The notes beneath the pieces are model-generated. The model searched no databases, had not been told where the DNA came from, and saw only the letters and a program-made list of their open reading frames with translations. The translations under genes were made by a program, and so were the position numbers. Positions 45,301 to 56,900 of a DNA stretch of 64,000 nt are shown one piece after another. Each line of letters starts with the position of its first letter. The stretch's first letter is position 1. The stretch comes from Paramacrobiotus metropolitanus (lineage: Eukaryota; Tardigrada; Eutardigrada; Parachela; Macrobiotidae), in NCBI RefSeq assembly GCF_019649055.1, contig NW_026570316.1, positions 124,001-188,000 of the forward strand, written 5' to 3'.

Positions 45301-46099
45301 TAAACAGCATAATTTATAAAACCGAAAAGTAACATCGGACGGGTCCAGGAATTAATGGCAATCCCTTCCAAAATATGAAGAGCATCAAGCGGTTATCCAG
45401 ACCGAATGCATTCTGCAAAATAAATTGCTGCTAACAATTATTATGACGCAGACTTCTAAGAAACACGGCAAAATAAGCACTGGAAATAACCCAGTAATGA
45501 GTAATCAGTTGTGTCAGTGCGAAATGCACCAAAAAAATCACCGATTGTTTTAATTATTTTTCTTATCTATTCGTATTATCATTGTAATTTGTAAGTACCT
45601 AAAATTTCCTTATACTGATAACTTTCGGCAAACCCAAAAATGCAAATCAATCTTGAAATCCCTAAACCTTTCTTTAACCTTGTATACACCGTACTCGTAC
45701 ACATGCTAATGCACAATATTATGTAAAAATATACTAGTAACCGCAAACGAACTTATAAATAAAACAACAAAAATTTATTTCACACGACTTTGAAATCAAC
45801 TGATTTTTATCACATAAATTCCCACTGAATCCTAATTCATTTTAATTGATTATCAGATAACTTAATTTTAAATTTAATAAATTTTAACCTGAAATTATTG
45901 TTACATAATTTGAATCATGCACATGCAGATATTAGGAATAGAAGAGTAACGTCGAGTCGTCGACCAAACTCCTTTACCGTACATTCGACTGCCTCAAACT
46001 TCAAAACTATTAGGTATAAATAATAAATCAATAATTAAAGAAAGTCACAAAGAATATAATGCGTGCGCGTACCGAGATTTGTGCTCTGTTTAGATGCAC
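45301..46099. other. AT-rich intergenic region
   Basis: No coding sequence seen. It lies beyond the right end of the duplicated block. Confidence 0.4.
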
Positions 46100-46282
46100 T
46101 CAGCAGCAATCGCAGGGGATGGGGATGCAGATGGGAATGGGGAAGCAGCACAGCCAGCACGTAGATTCGCCGTCGCCTCCTTCCTGCGGCGAACGGACGG
46201 GAAGCGTGCTCTTGGCCGAGGGATCCACATTCGGTGGGATGGTGATGGGCTTCTGGACGGACTGCGGGACAGGGGCCTCCAT
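46100..46282 (-). CDS. Small Pro-rich protein with a Cys-rich C-terminal tail
   Basis: 60 residues from a true ATG (MEAPVPQSVQKPITIPPNVD) to TGA. The N-terminal 45 residues are rich in Pro and Ser. The C-terminus is CWLCCFPIPICIPIPCDCC, seven cysteines separated by hydrophobic and proline residues. This could be multiply palmitoylated or metal-binding. The coding block is sharply GC-richer than its AT-rich surroundings, which supports a real gene. A TACCAG acceptor lies immediately before the ATG, suggesting a spliced 5' UTR. The family is not recognised. Confidence 0.5.
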   Translation of the reverse strand: MEAPVPQSVQKPITIPPNVDPSAKSTLPVRSPQEGGDGESTCWLCCFPIPICIPIPCDCC

Positions 46283-48085
46283 GTCTGGTATTCGATTGTC
46301 GACTGTAGGACGCTCAATAGTGCACAGGGGAAATACAACAGATCAGCTGTTTTCGTATCAGCTGGCGAAAATGTAGCGTCTACCTAGCTTGCGGCACGAA
46401 TTAATGATGTTGAGAATAGTGGCGGCTCCCTATAAGGTGATCCTGTTTATTCACGGTCAGCAGTCAGCAAGCTAGCTCACCTCAGCACATTAATTTGTAA
46501 AGTAGTTCAACAACAGTACAATTAGAATCGCCTGCAGAAGTCAATCAAGTGCGGAATAATTTTGAAACTGAAAGCGATGAGAATTTGTGAGCAATGGTTA
46601 ATTGCCTTACGATTAGTAAGTACGAAGTACTTGTACGTACGCCGTTTACTCGTTCGGTGACTATTATAGTAATAAGTCGCTGCTCGGTGGTACAGTACGA
46701 GTACTTCCGCTTTCTGTCTACTCGTTGGTAGTTCAACAGAATTCTGTGTGAATCCGGTCATTCCGCGGTATGGCGGGCAATGCTGTGGCTGTATTGTACA
46801 CGTGCAGGTACATAGTATACTCGTAGATTAAGGATAAATAATAATAATATAATAATAGAAGTTTGTCTGTGTAATGATCAGCAGCATAATTGTATGCCGT
46901 ATATATACTGTACACGCCGGTTAAAATTAATGTTATCATTAATCTTATTACATTAATAATCATTAATCATCATTAATTTTATTCGTGCTGTGAAATGCAT
47001 TAATAATATATCTATACTATTATATCTGTATATTATATAATAATATAGATAATTATACGAGTATTTACGATTATTTACGCACATACAATAATAATCAACC
47101 ATGAGTACTTTTATTGTTATTGTTTGTGCGTACTATGTACCTATCTGATGTACTACTTCTGTCTACATAAACCAGCTATGTACTTGTACAAGTAAACACA
47201 CGTCCAAAAACCACGAAGGACACTAACGGTTTTGGATGTTTTTTTTAATGTTTAAAATTTAATCATTTGAATTAGTGTAAATGTGCGCTCATTTGAATTA
47301 GAGTACATAAACAGTAATGATTACTGTTAGTTTTTTAGTTTTCTGTTATGGTTTGCCCGAGACGATTGATATGCATCGTGCTGACCAGAGTTTATACCGA
47401 CATAATATCAAAATTATATAGAAGTTAGAACAATGTCCAGAGCATATGAATATTATAGTAAGTATTTAATCACTAACAATAAGTGTAGTACTTAATTACT
47501 GCACTTCTGTGAAAGCTTTTAGGGGGAAAATATACAGTAAAAAATTAGGGCAGTCTACAACCCCCAGTTCCATCGTAGCGCAAATACTTTTGCAAATTAG
47601 CAGAAATAATAATACATAACTAGTAATAAAGTAGTAAAAACATTTATTACTGATAGGGAATCTACCTATTAAAAGTATTAACGGTGTACGTACGAAGTTA
47701 CGTCGCTACGAACAATGATACGAACAGAAGTGAAATCCTGTTCGTAGCATATCCGATCGCTGGCCCGGTATGCAACTGGCACCGGAACGCCGGTCGAAAC
47801 GATTTCATTTTGAATTATTATATCTGTAGACTGTAGGAAGTAATGAATTTAGTTTATTTAAATATGCCGAAGCATACTGTACCTAAATTCATCAAAACGA
47901 TTTCCTAGATACTTGCTGTTATCAAGGTAAGAGAATCAATTCGACTTGAATCCTAAACGACGAGTATATATATATAGTATATATGTAGTTATTGAACTAC
48001 ACATAGAACACCCCAGAACAATCCAGAAAGAATCTTTAAAAATATTAAAGCACATGAAGCACAATTTGCATTATATTTCGTGCCA
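46283..48085. other. AT-rich intergenic region
   Basis: Contains ATT/TA-rich simple stretches (about 46830-47070 and 47960-47990) and no supported gene. Confidence 0.4.
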
Positions 48086-50563
48086 CTAAATGACTGCCAG
48101 ACTGATATCCCGTTTACCAGGTACAGCAGTTTCGTGTCCGTCATCTATTGTATGATAAATATTGCTCTCCGGCAAAATACATAGATTAGTTTCCTTGATG
48201 GAATATCTGGGTGGCAACGGCGGTTCTGTTAAACAACAAAAGTAAACAATTATAATGCTGAAAGGGTCGTCTGAACAACATGTTGCGCCTAAGCCAGTTG
48301 CTCTGTATCAAGTATATATTTTTGCAGCGAGATTTACCAACAGATTTGAATACAGGAAGTGTTGTAGTTTTATCTGGTCGAGCGCATGCATCCGCAGGCG
48401 TGCAGTCGATGGTTGCTGGTTTCGCTAACTTGGGTTTCTTTTGCCAGATGTGCATAATCGTTAATAAAAACAGTGCAAGCATAAAGGAGATTAACATGAC
48501 TCCAGAGGTAACGATGACCGGTAGCCTGTAATAGAGTTGTTCGTGGGGACCCTGCTAAAACAAGATCAGAAGATCTGTTACCTCATCTGTACAAACCTGT
48601 TAGCAAAACGACCCAAAAGACGGAGAGATCGAAAACCGTGTACTTATTGTGGCATGGGTTTTGGTGTCGCATCAGGATAAAAGTTGCACATGTTACACAC
48701 AGTGCACTACGGAACACGCGCTGGAACAATTCTGGTTTAGCATACCTGCTTAGCGATATTAACGGCAGGTCGAGAATTTCCGGTTGGTGGAGATAACGTT
48801 ACTTCCAGAGATTTCTCAGATGTATGGGAAGTTATGTTACCTGCAAAGTGTACTTCTCTTGCAGCCGGATACACCTGTAAATAAAATAACGATGCAGCGG
48901 AAAGTTAATCACAAAAAAAACTCTGGAGTGGAAATAAGGTCTCCTGTGCCGCGCGTGTTCATGCCGCGCTATGGAGAGTGCCGTCGTACCTGCAGGAATC
49001 TGCTTGGGTGCGATGCGTGAGATGAATCATCGTACTCGTGTCCATCACTGTCCAAGGCATTCTCGGGTTCCACGTGATGTTTCTCGACACGGTCATCGCG
49101 CGGTATTGATAAACCATCATGCATTTCCGCTGCAAGGCATAAGAAAATTGTAATATCTTACACTATGTTTGGCTAACTAAGTTACAGATCTCATTTACTG
49201 TCAAATTTGTACAAAATGACTACAATATACAAAAACAAAATACTATAATTATATTTATATGCTATTTTGCAATAGAGCCGGGTCGCAAGAAGATTTCGAT
49301 CAACACTGAAACCATACGTTAAATAACTGCTTCATCACGTACATTTAGCAGTATTGCTGTATTACTTCTGATGACAGATATTTTACTATAAGCTGCATCT
49401 GGCTTTTGTTCAGGCGAAATGAAAGATAATGACTACTAACAATGGGTACGGTTCTCTTCCACAATAAGCTCACACTCCATATTTCGCAGCTCATATCGCG
49501 TCAGGATTGTACAGAGATACTTTCCAGCGGAAGCCGAAGCAATTTCACCAAATATGAGAAAGCGTCCTTGTGACTGACAATGAGGTGGCAAGGGCTGATC
49601 ATCGACCCGTGTCCAGGTGTAGCCAATATCAATACGGCCTTCTTCGGGATGCACGCACTCGAAGCTGGCATTCGAGCCGAACCCAATCGGCACTCTCTGT
49701 ATCCACGGCTGAATGTGATACTCACGTTGTGGAATTCGCGTGGAGACTGGAGGTGAGGCCACCGAAGAAAATGGAAGCGCAGCCCCGTCAACCGATATTT
49801 TGCGGACATTGACGAAGCGCTGTTCCAAGTCCAACTTAGGGACCACTGGTGCTTCCAGTTCATCTATATTGGACACAAGCATTTAGAGATGGTAGTGGAA
49901 TCTTTGTTGCTTTTTACAAAATAATGTACCATTACCAACATTATATTATTATCCTGTTTCCTGAAAACGTCCACAAATTCCTAATAATTATTCGTAATTA
50001 GTGAAATTTAAATTAAAAAATTAGTTTTCTGGAAGGTTTTTTGTAGTACAAACGGAACTTGGTAAAATATAAATTATGGTGCTATAGATACATTACCTAA
50101 AATTCGATGACAGGAATTGTTCGTTTGATGTACATATAGACATTTTCCGCTCACCTTTCAGTGCATTGTCACTGTCGCTAATAACGATCAGTTCGTAAAT
50201 AACGACTGTTCCATCTTGATACGATTGCCCTGATATGTAGCATCGAAAAAAGCCCTGGTCCTCATCAGGTGAGGCGTCGGAGATGAGCAGATCGGCGCCA
50301 TTGAATAAACGATAGCGTGGTTCCAACCAGACCTGATGGCTCCCGGAAAATAGCTGTACGTGTCTCTTGTTGATGTCAAAACGTTCCCAACTAACCTGAG
50401 TATGTACATCATCGGTCGCACAATAAAGCTTTACACCTTCTCCAGATTTTACCGTGACGCTAATGGGAGAATGTTCCAGGGATGTTAACTGCATTGAGTG
50501 TACCGATGCGCATGCATAGGTGAGCCATAACAGAACACCGTAATTCCGGAAACAGCTGTTCAT
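48086..50563 (-). CDS. Two-domain immunoglobulin-superfamily membrane receptor
   Basis: Five exons: 50563-50155, 49863-49450, 49129-48990, 48554-48338, 48225-48086. All have GT..AG borders and consistent phases, and sum to 1320 nt (439 residues). I took the second ATG (MNSCFRNYGVLLWL) because it gives a better signal peptide; an in-frame ATG lies at 50596. Exon 1 holds a V-type Ig domain (GVKLYCATDD, VSWERF, DQGFFRCYISG). Exon 2 holds a second Ig domain (ASFECVHPEE, YTWTRVDD, AGKYLCTILT). Exon 3 is a His/Asp/Glu-rich stalk. Exon 4 has the membrane helix (VIVTSGVMLISFMLALFLLT). Exon 5 is a cytoplasmic tail with PPLPPR (SH3-ligand type) and Tyr motifs YSIKE and NIYHTIDD. This suggests a signalling or adhesion receptor. 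The ligand is unknown. Confidence 0.75.
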
Positions 50564-50596
50564 TTCGGTTTTCCTGTCGTAATGGAATAAATTCAT

Positions 50597-52181
50597 AAAT
50601 ATGCTAGAACATTCGCTGAGTCGATCATATATTTATTTGCTAATTATTCATTATGAAAGAGAGCAAGCACAATAATATGGTATTTTACTGATGCACGAGG
50701 AAAAATTGACAAAGGAATGCAGATTACGCTGAATTGTGTTCACAGTTGAAGGCGCGGAACCATTTCTAACGAGGCTTTCTAACGAAGTTTGCACGAGGGA
50801 TTTTTGCATTTCTTAATATTTCATGCGTGAATTCACGTATCCAGAGAAATTCATAACTTTTGTACGTGCTGGGTAGAGATCAATGTGCAGTTAGTAGCTG
50901 CAACTGCACAGAGCTTTTATTAATGTGGATCCAAAAACACGACATCGCGCGCGCCGACCATAATACCAACAATACTTTAATTATCGTATTTATCATACAT
51001 ATCTTAATAGATATTTTATTTGAAATTCTCAACCATTCTTATCTACGACCGAGGATTGATAATCCCGATTTCAATCCCGCTGCTTCCGCGACCGCGTTAG
51101 GCCGCTGCTTCTCGGTGTAGCAACATTGAACATATTTAACAACTTGCTTCCTCTCTCTTCCGGCACATTACACAAGCGGTGCAGCAATCAGTCCCATAAA
51201 TTTGTCTGCCAAATAATTTCTTCCTACTCCGTCTCCAACTCCTGTAGCCTTTTCATTAGCAATGCGCAGTGTAGGGACCATTAAATTTTTATGGTCTTCT
51301 TTGTTCCAGCACAACTCAAACAAATCCGCGCCAAATCGAAATACCAGTGTCCAATAAGGAAACCCCTGGCCAATCAGAGTACCTACAGTATACAAGAAGG
51401 TCATGAGTAGACCAGCCGGTAGCGCAGGTAGACCAGCTACAGCAGGCAATTACTGGTATCGGAAGTTGGCAAGTCGATAAGCAGTCCACAATATGAATGT
51501 CTACTGTGGGGAAAAGGCATTCTTTATTGGTTGCGAACCCAGCCGACAGGTACGTGTTTGCGCAGAGATACTTCCAGAATCTGAAGCCTGATACTTCCTT
51601 TTTAAGAAATCAAGGCATTACCGCATCGAATCGGCGCTGTCCACCCAGGATTCTTTTGGCAACGATGGTACGCACGCTTATGACTTGGTGCTAGTGCTGT
51701 AGGGACGCTAGTGACCAACTTCTGATCCTTTTTGGCTGTATTACAGCTGCTACCGAGAAGTTTCGCCATCGTCAAGCGTGCGATGGCATTGGCTGGATAC
51801 TACTTGTGTGACTATAATTATATCATTGTGTTTGAAGTGCTCCAAAAACCATGTACTTACCTATAATCATACTGGTAGATGAACTGAATTTTACTAAAAT
51901 ATAGTAGATGGGGTATATTACGGCAGATATCCTTTGCCTACGAAGTAATGTACGAGTACAGAATGCAACGCTGTATGTCTCGTACTGTATTTTACGGCCA
52001 AAATCAGAATTAAATTTTACCGGTCGTGAAAGAGTTCTAGCAAATAGTTCTTTCTAGCACCAATTTGCGAGCAATTATTGTTGAATTCCTTGTTATCCAA
52101 CAGCAGTCATTGCCAGTCAACCACTGGTTAATATAGTCACAAACGCGCTTTTAACAGTGACAGTAAAAAGCAAGTAAAGTA
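50597..52181. other. Intergenic region before the retrotransposon
   Basis: An open stretch of about 93 codons on the minus strand (51168-51449: ..LLMTFLYTVGTLIGQGFPYW.., hydrophobic) has no ATG start and no clear partners. It is noted but not called. Otherwise nothing coding is seen. Confidence 0.35.
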
Positions 52182-52532
52182 TTGTGAGACGAGGGCTCAC
52201 TAGCGTTCACGCCTGTGGCGCTAGGCGCTACGCCGATGGATTACGGTCTGTGTTGTGTCTCGCTTCTGATTGGCTCGCGCTTTATTAGTGGGCGCGGTAT
52301 AGCACGTGCTGCACACTGTTGCACAGTGTGGAATTGGCTCTACGATTTGCGATCGAGCTGTGCCGATGAGGATGTTGATTTCTGTTGTGCAGACTTTCAA
52401 TATATTAAAAGTCAGCAATTAGCGGTGCGACGTCTAGTGTTTTCGCTTAGTTCGCAATCCAGATCGCATTGCTCACTCCACAGGATCTATCCCGTTTAGG
52501 TCTCTGTCCCTGGATCACAGTTGGATCTAGCA
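52182..52532 (+). repeat. Candidate 5' LTR (boundaries tentative)
   Basis: Starts TGTGAGACGAG and ends ..GATCTAGCA, giving TG..CA ends, six bases before the PBS. It contains TATATTAAA at about 52400. The 3' LTR needed to fix the borders is outside the window. Confidence 0.4.
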
Positions 52533-52537
52533 TTAGA

Positions 52538-52548
52538 TGGTAGCAGAG
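52538..52548 (+). other. Primer-binding site for initiator Met-tRNA
   Basis: TGGTAGCAGAG is complementary to the 3' end of animal initiator Met-tRNA (..CTCTGCTACCA). It is placed just after the putative LTR end. Confidence 0.7.
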
Positions 52549-52599
52549 CCGACAGCGGTTCTCTGATTGATTTGACTGGACTTGATCTGATTTGATTTG

Positions 52600-52655
52600 T
52601 CAGGCAAAGTTGGCCTGTTATTTGTGCCAGGCAAAGTTGGCCTGTTATCTGCTGT
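52600..52655 (+). repeat. 26 bp direct duplication in the leader
   Basis: CAGGCAAAGTTGGCCTGTTAT occurs twice in tandem with a short spacer (TTGTGC). Confidence 0.75.
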
Positions 52656-52756
52656 GACCAGTAAGGCACAGGTCTGTGGAACAGCAAAGCGCACACCACA
52701 AGCGGTGCAATTTCCCCCATTGGACGCGGATTACCAGCTTTGGTTTTCGGTACAGT

Positions 52757-52894
52757 GTCTTCAGCGAAGACCTGTGCTGTTTCCTCAGCTGTGAAAGAGT
52801 TCAAGAGTTTCAGTCGTCAGTGTTCCTCGGTGTAGAGTCTTCAGCGAAGACCTACACTGGTGTCACTGATACTCGGCAAGGCTTCAGCGAAGCC
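52757..52894 (+). other. Three hairpins with a common TTC-AGC-GAA top
   Basis: GTCTTCAGCGAAGAC (52757-52771), GTCTTCAGCGAAGAC (52837-52851) and GGCTTCAGCGAAGCC (52880-52894) each form a 6 bp stem and 3-base loop. The first two extend further across a one-base bulge (ACAG/CTGT and GTGTAG/CTACAC). The stems vary while pairing is kept. This is typical of structured leader RNA, for example for packaging or dimerisation. Confidence 0.6.
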
Positions 52895-53456
52895 TAAGCC
52901 GTGGGCCGCAAGAGGCGAAGCGCCGAAAGGGGCGCACGGGAAAAGACAGATCAGACTCCTCCAAACTGGAGTAGAGCACCACTACTGTTGCTACGGCAGT
53001 CAGCCGGCACAGTAGCAGACTCAAAGCGTGCGGCACAACCGCTACGGAAAAGCGGCAACGCGGGAGCGGAATTTGGAGAAGAAATTGGATCATTTGGATC
53101 GTTTTCCCGTGGAACGGACGGTGAACAGGTAGAAAAACCGTTATTAATTACGGGATTGGCTAGTCGATAAAATTGGCAATTTCTATTGGTCCGTTCTGAG
53201 CTGAGCATAGACGTAGGCGGAGTTTTGCACGCGGTGCGCATGTCTGGTCGTTGACCGTGACGTCAGGCTGATATAAAATTTAAGTGGACTAACGCTATTG
53301 GTCAGTTATCTGAGCTGTGATTGGCCGAAATTTGAACCGAGTAAATTGAACCAGCGGACCAATAGGAACGAAGTAAACAACGTAAATGGGGATTTTCCGT
53401 TGAACTTGAACGGTAATGAGAAATCTGAATTGAGACGAGATATTTGAAAGGGAAAA

Positions 53457-53856
53457 TGACCTTTTGAGTTGAGACGAGCAGGAAAGTGACCTTTAACACC
53501 GGAAGCTGACCTTTGACTTTGAAAAGTGACCTTTAACGAAAAGTTTTAACTGACCGAAATGAACTTTTGAGTGACCTTTAAGATTCTGAATCGACCAACA
53601 GTGACCTTTTACCGAAGTTGAAATCGAGGCAATTAGTAGTACAGCGATATCACCAGCTGTAGAAAATTGTCCCTAAACTTGTTCTGAACTGTAGAAACGG
53701 TTTCGAAGTTTTGTCTGAAAAGTGACTTTTTAGGGCAAATCTCTCGAACTTTTTATCGAAAAGGTGACCTTTAGACGGAACTTAGTCGAAATTTCTCAAC
53801 TGAAAAAGTGACCTTTAAAAAGGACTTAGAAAATTTTGCAGAATAAGGTGACCTTT
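53457..53856 (+). promoter_or_regulatory. Leader cluster of nine TGACCTTT octamers
   Basis: Exact TGACCTTT begins at 53457, 53487, 53507, 53527, 53572, 53602, 53765, 53809 and 53849, all in the same orientation, plus a variant TGACTTTT at 53723. This is the complement of AAAGGTCA, the NBRE site of NR4A receptors. The layout recalls the clustered protein-binding sites in the gypsy leader insulator, but that is an analogy only. Confidence 0.75.
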
Positions 53857-53931
53857 AAGACAATTCAATAAACCATACAATAACGTGTGTGTGAGAACAA
53901 TTGACAGGAACGTCCAAGTTATCCGATCAAC

Positions 53932-56900
53932 ATGGATAAAGACAACGAACAGCCGACATCTACCGGCAGCCAGGGAAGCACAAGCTCCCGCAGCTCACAG
54001 CAAAGCGCACCGAATCCGTACAAAAAGGATCTGCACTCATATTCACGTCCCGTTGGACATGAACGGAGCACTCGGGCGCCCAAGGCACCCGAGAAAAAGG
54101 ACTCACGGGGCTCTGATAGCACCTATCAGAAGGCGCTCGAGGCGGTCGCCAACCAGGAGAGTTCCAGTGACGACCAGAAACACACTCCCGCGTCTGTGGC
54201 GGGAGGCAAACCGATGAACCAGAAAAAGGTCACGGGAGAGGAAAAATCCACAGAGAAAGGAGTGGAAGCAGTGGGAACATCACAGTTGGATGTCACCACT
54301 GTCAGAATCGATGAGCAGGATAAAAACGTGAACCTGGCTCAAACGGAAGTTGGAAAGACAAAGGTCACCGAAGAGGAATTGGCTGAGCTTGGATTGGATG
54401 ACCTTTCACTGAACGACAGGACTGCAGGTGATGACCTTTGGGCAACTCCAATGGTCTCAGACGAATCAAACGAATCGTACTTCACGGATGATGAAACGAC
54501 GATGAACATGTCCTTCCAATCCGCGATGAGACAAGCCGATCGCGCTGAAGGGATGACACCCTTCAAAGACATACCGGAGCACCTTATTGAACGATCGAAA
54601 ACAGGAAAGGTCATCAACGTACGACCACCATCACCGAACAGTCCCACGTCAACTCTGAGGAGACGCGTGAAGGAGTTGGAAGAAGAACTAGAAGTCAAGG
54701 AAGGCCAGGTGACGAAGAAGAAACAGGAATATCAAAATCGGATAGGATCTCTGGATGCTCGTATTTATGAATTGGAGCAGCAACAAGCTGACTTGGAAAG
54801 CGCAGCGGATGAATGGAAGATCAAATACGAGCGTCAAAAAGAACTCGCTGAGGAATACCTAAAAATGGTAGATGACAGAGAAATGGAAGGTCATCTCGCA
54901 GTCAGTGACCTCAACGAGAGTATGTCAGAGGAATCAGCAGAAAGGTCACGGCACTTAGCCGAATTGAAGGACGAATGTGACTCATTGAAACAAAAGGTCA
55001 CCGAAGCTGAAGCTAAGAGGGACGAATACGCGATCAAACTCGCCGAAGCCTCTCAACGATTGTTGGCAAATACCACTGAAGTATTTAAGCTCAGAAACGA
55101 TCTGAAGCTCCGAGACGAGAATATCGGAATACTCCAACGAGAATCGAAAGGTCATCAGAGGAGAGCTGATGAAGCCGTTCAAGCGGCTAAGGATCTGAGG
55201 GACCTTACAGCCACCGAAGGCGTGAGGCTGAGCAACGAGATAAAGCAGGTTACGGAAGAGAATGGGGTGTTGAAAGAAAACATCGAAAAGGTCACCGAAG
55301 AGAACGAAGAACTGAAAGAAACTGCCAAGACGTTAGCCGAACAAGGCTTAAGTTGGGAGCGAGAAGCGCGCCTTCTGGACACAAAGGTCACGGCGCTCGA
55401 ATTGAAAGACAAAGAGTGGAAACAAATGGTTCATCAGAAGACACAGGAGAGTACAAAACTCAACATGGAGTTGACCGACATGACGCAAACGGTCATGGCA
55501 AGAGACGATGAGCTCACAGCAGTTAAAAACCAATTGAGATCAGCTGCTGAAGAATACCAGAAGCTTGAAGGAGACGTGACCCAGTTGGCCGAACATATCA
55601 AAAAAGTGGAAAACGGCACCGAAAAGATCATTCAGGAGAAAACGTTCCAACTCCATCAGCATATGCTAAAGGTCAACAAGGAGAACCAGAACCTGATAAC
55701 CGAGAAAGAGCAATCGGAGTTGAAAATCAGATGTCTCGAGGATGAGAACAAGGCTCTCAAAATGTCCAATAAGAATAAAGATGAGCAACTCCTTCAATAC
55801 GGAGTTAAGACGGTAACAGTGGAATCACCGCCGCCCAGTTACAGTAAGGCACATGAAACGGGCACGGGCAAAAGCTTCCATTTTGAAATGCCGCTACGAA
55901 CTGGAACCGGTAAAGGAAGCATCAAAGCGGAACGAAATGGCGAAAAGGCAAATGAGGACAAAGAGCAGCCGTCGGAAAGTTACCCGCATATGAGTCGAGG
56001 TGACCTTTCACAATTCCCCCCACACATTGAAACGAATGTGTTCATCGACGAAGGGCACCGAGACAGACCGTCTAGTCAGCAAGAACGCCCACGGAAGTCT
56101 CGTTATACAAAGATGCGACGAAATACAAACGATGACGAAAGTAACGAAGAAGAAGAAGACCCGAGAGGAGGCTTTGCATTAGCGAAAGCACTCAACTCTA
56201 TGGCCAGGAAAACACCACTCGTGACCTTTGACGGCAGTCGCGACACTGTGAATGGTTGGACAAGACTGGTAAGAGATACACAGAGAACGTACCAGCTCAC
56301 CGACGATCAAATCATGATCGAAATAGCCAGTGCGGTGAAAGGTCCTGCTAAAAACTGGTTCGAAAGCGAAAAAGATATTGCATCAGAAGACGGAATCGAA
56401 TACTCAGTAACGGAGTGGATGGACAAATTCAAAGACGAATACGGTGACCGAGATGAAGAAGTCTTAGGCTTACGTGAGGCCTACGCAAGGAAATTCGAAC
56501 TTGGAAAAGAATCACTTGATCAATACTATCAGGCGATGATGCGATTCAAAGCAAAGAGAATCATCACCGAGAAGCAAGCAGTTGGCTTCTTAATCGAAGG
56601 ATGTAGAGTGGATAACGAACTCTACAAGGCATTGCGTACACAGAAATGCAGAACGCCAACTGACGTGAAGGACTTTTTCCGGCATTGGTCAGCCGGGGAA
56701 GAAAAGTACAAAGCCCCTAAAGGTCAACGAAATCAAGACTATGCAACGATCCGTACAGGCCAAGTCGAAAATATGCCGCAACAGAGGATGGCAGCTGCAC
56801 CAACTCAACAACCGGTCGAATACCGAAGGGAAACTCCGGTGCAAGAGGTCACCAGGGAAGTGACCTTTATCGACAGCCAGACTGGGCAGCCGATAACATA

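Noticed and set aside
51168-51449. Hydrophobic 93-codon minus-strand frame
   Set aside because: No ATG, no recognisable family, and no partner exon found; could be an old gene fragment but not supportable.
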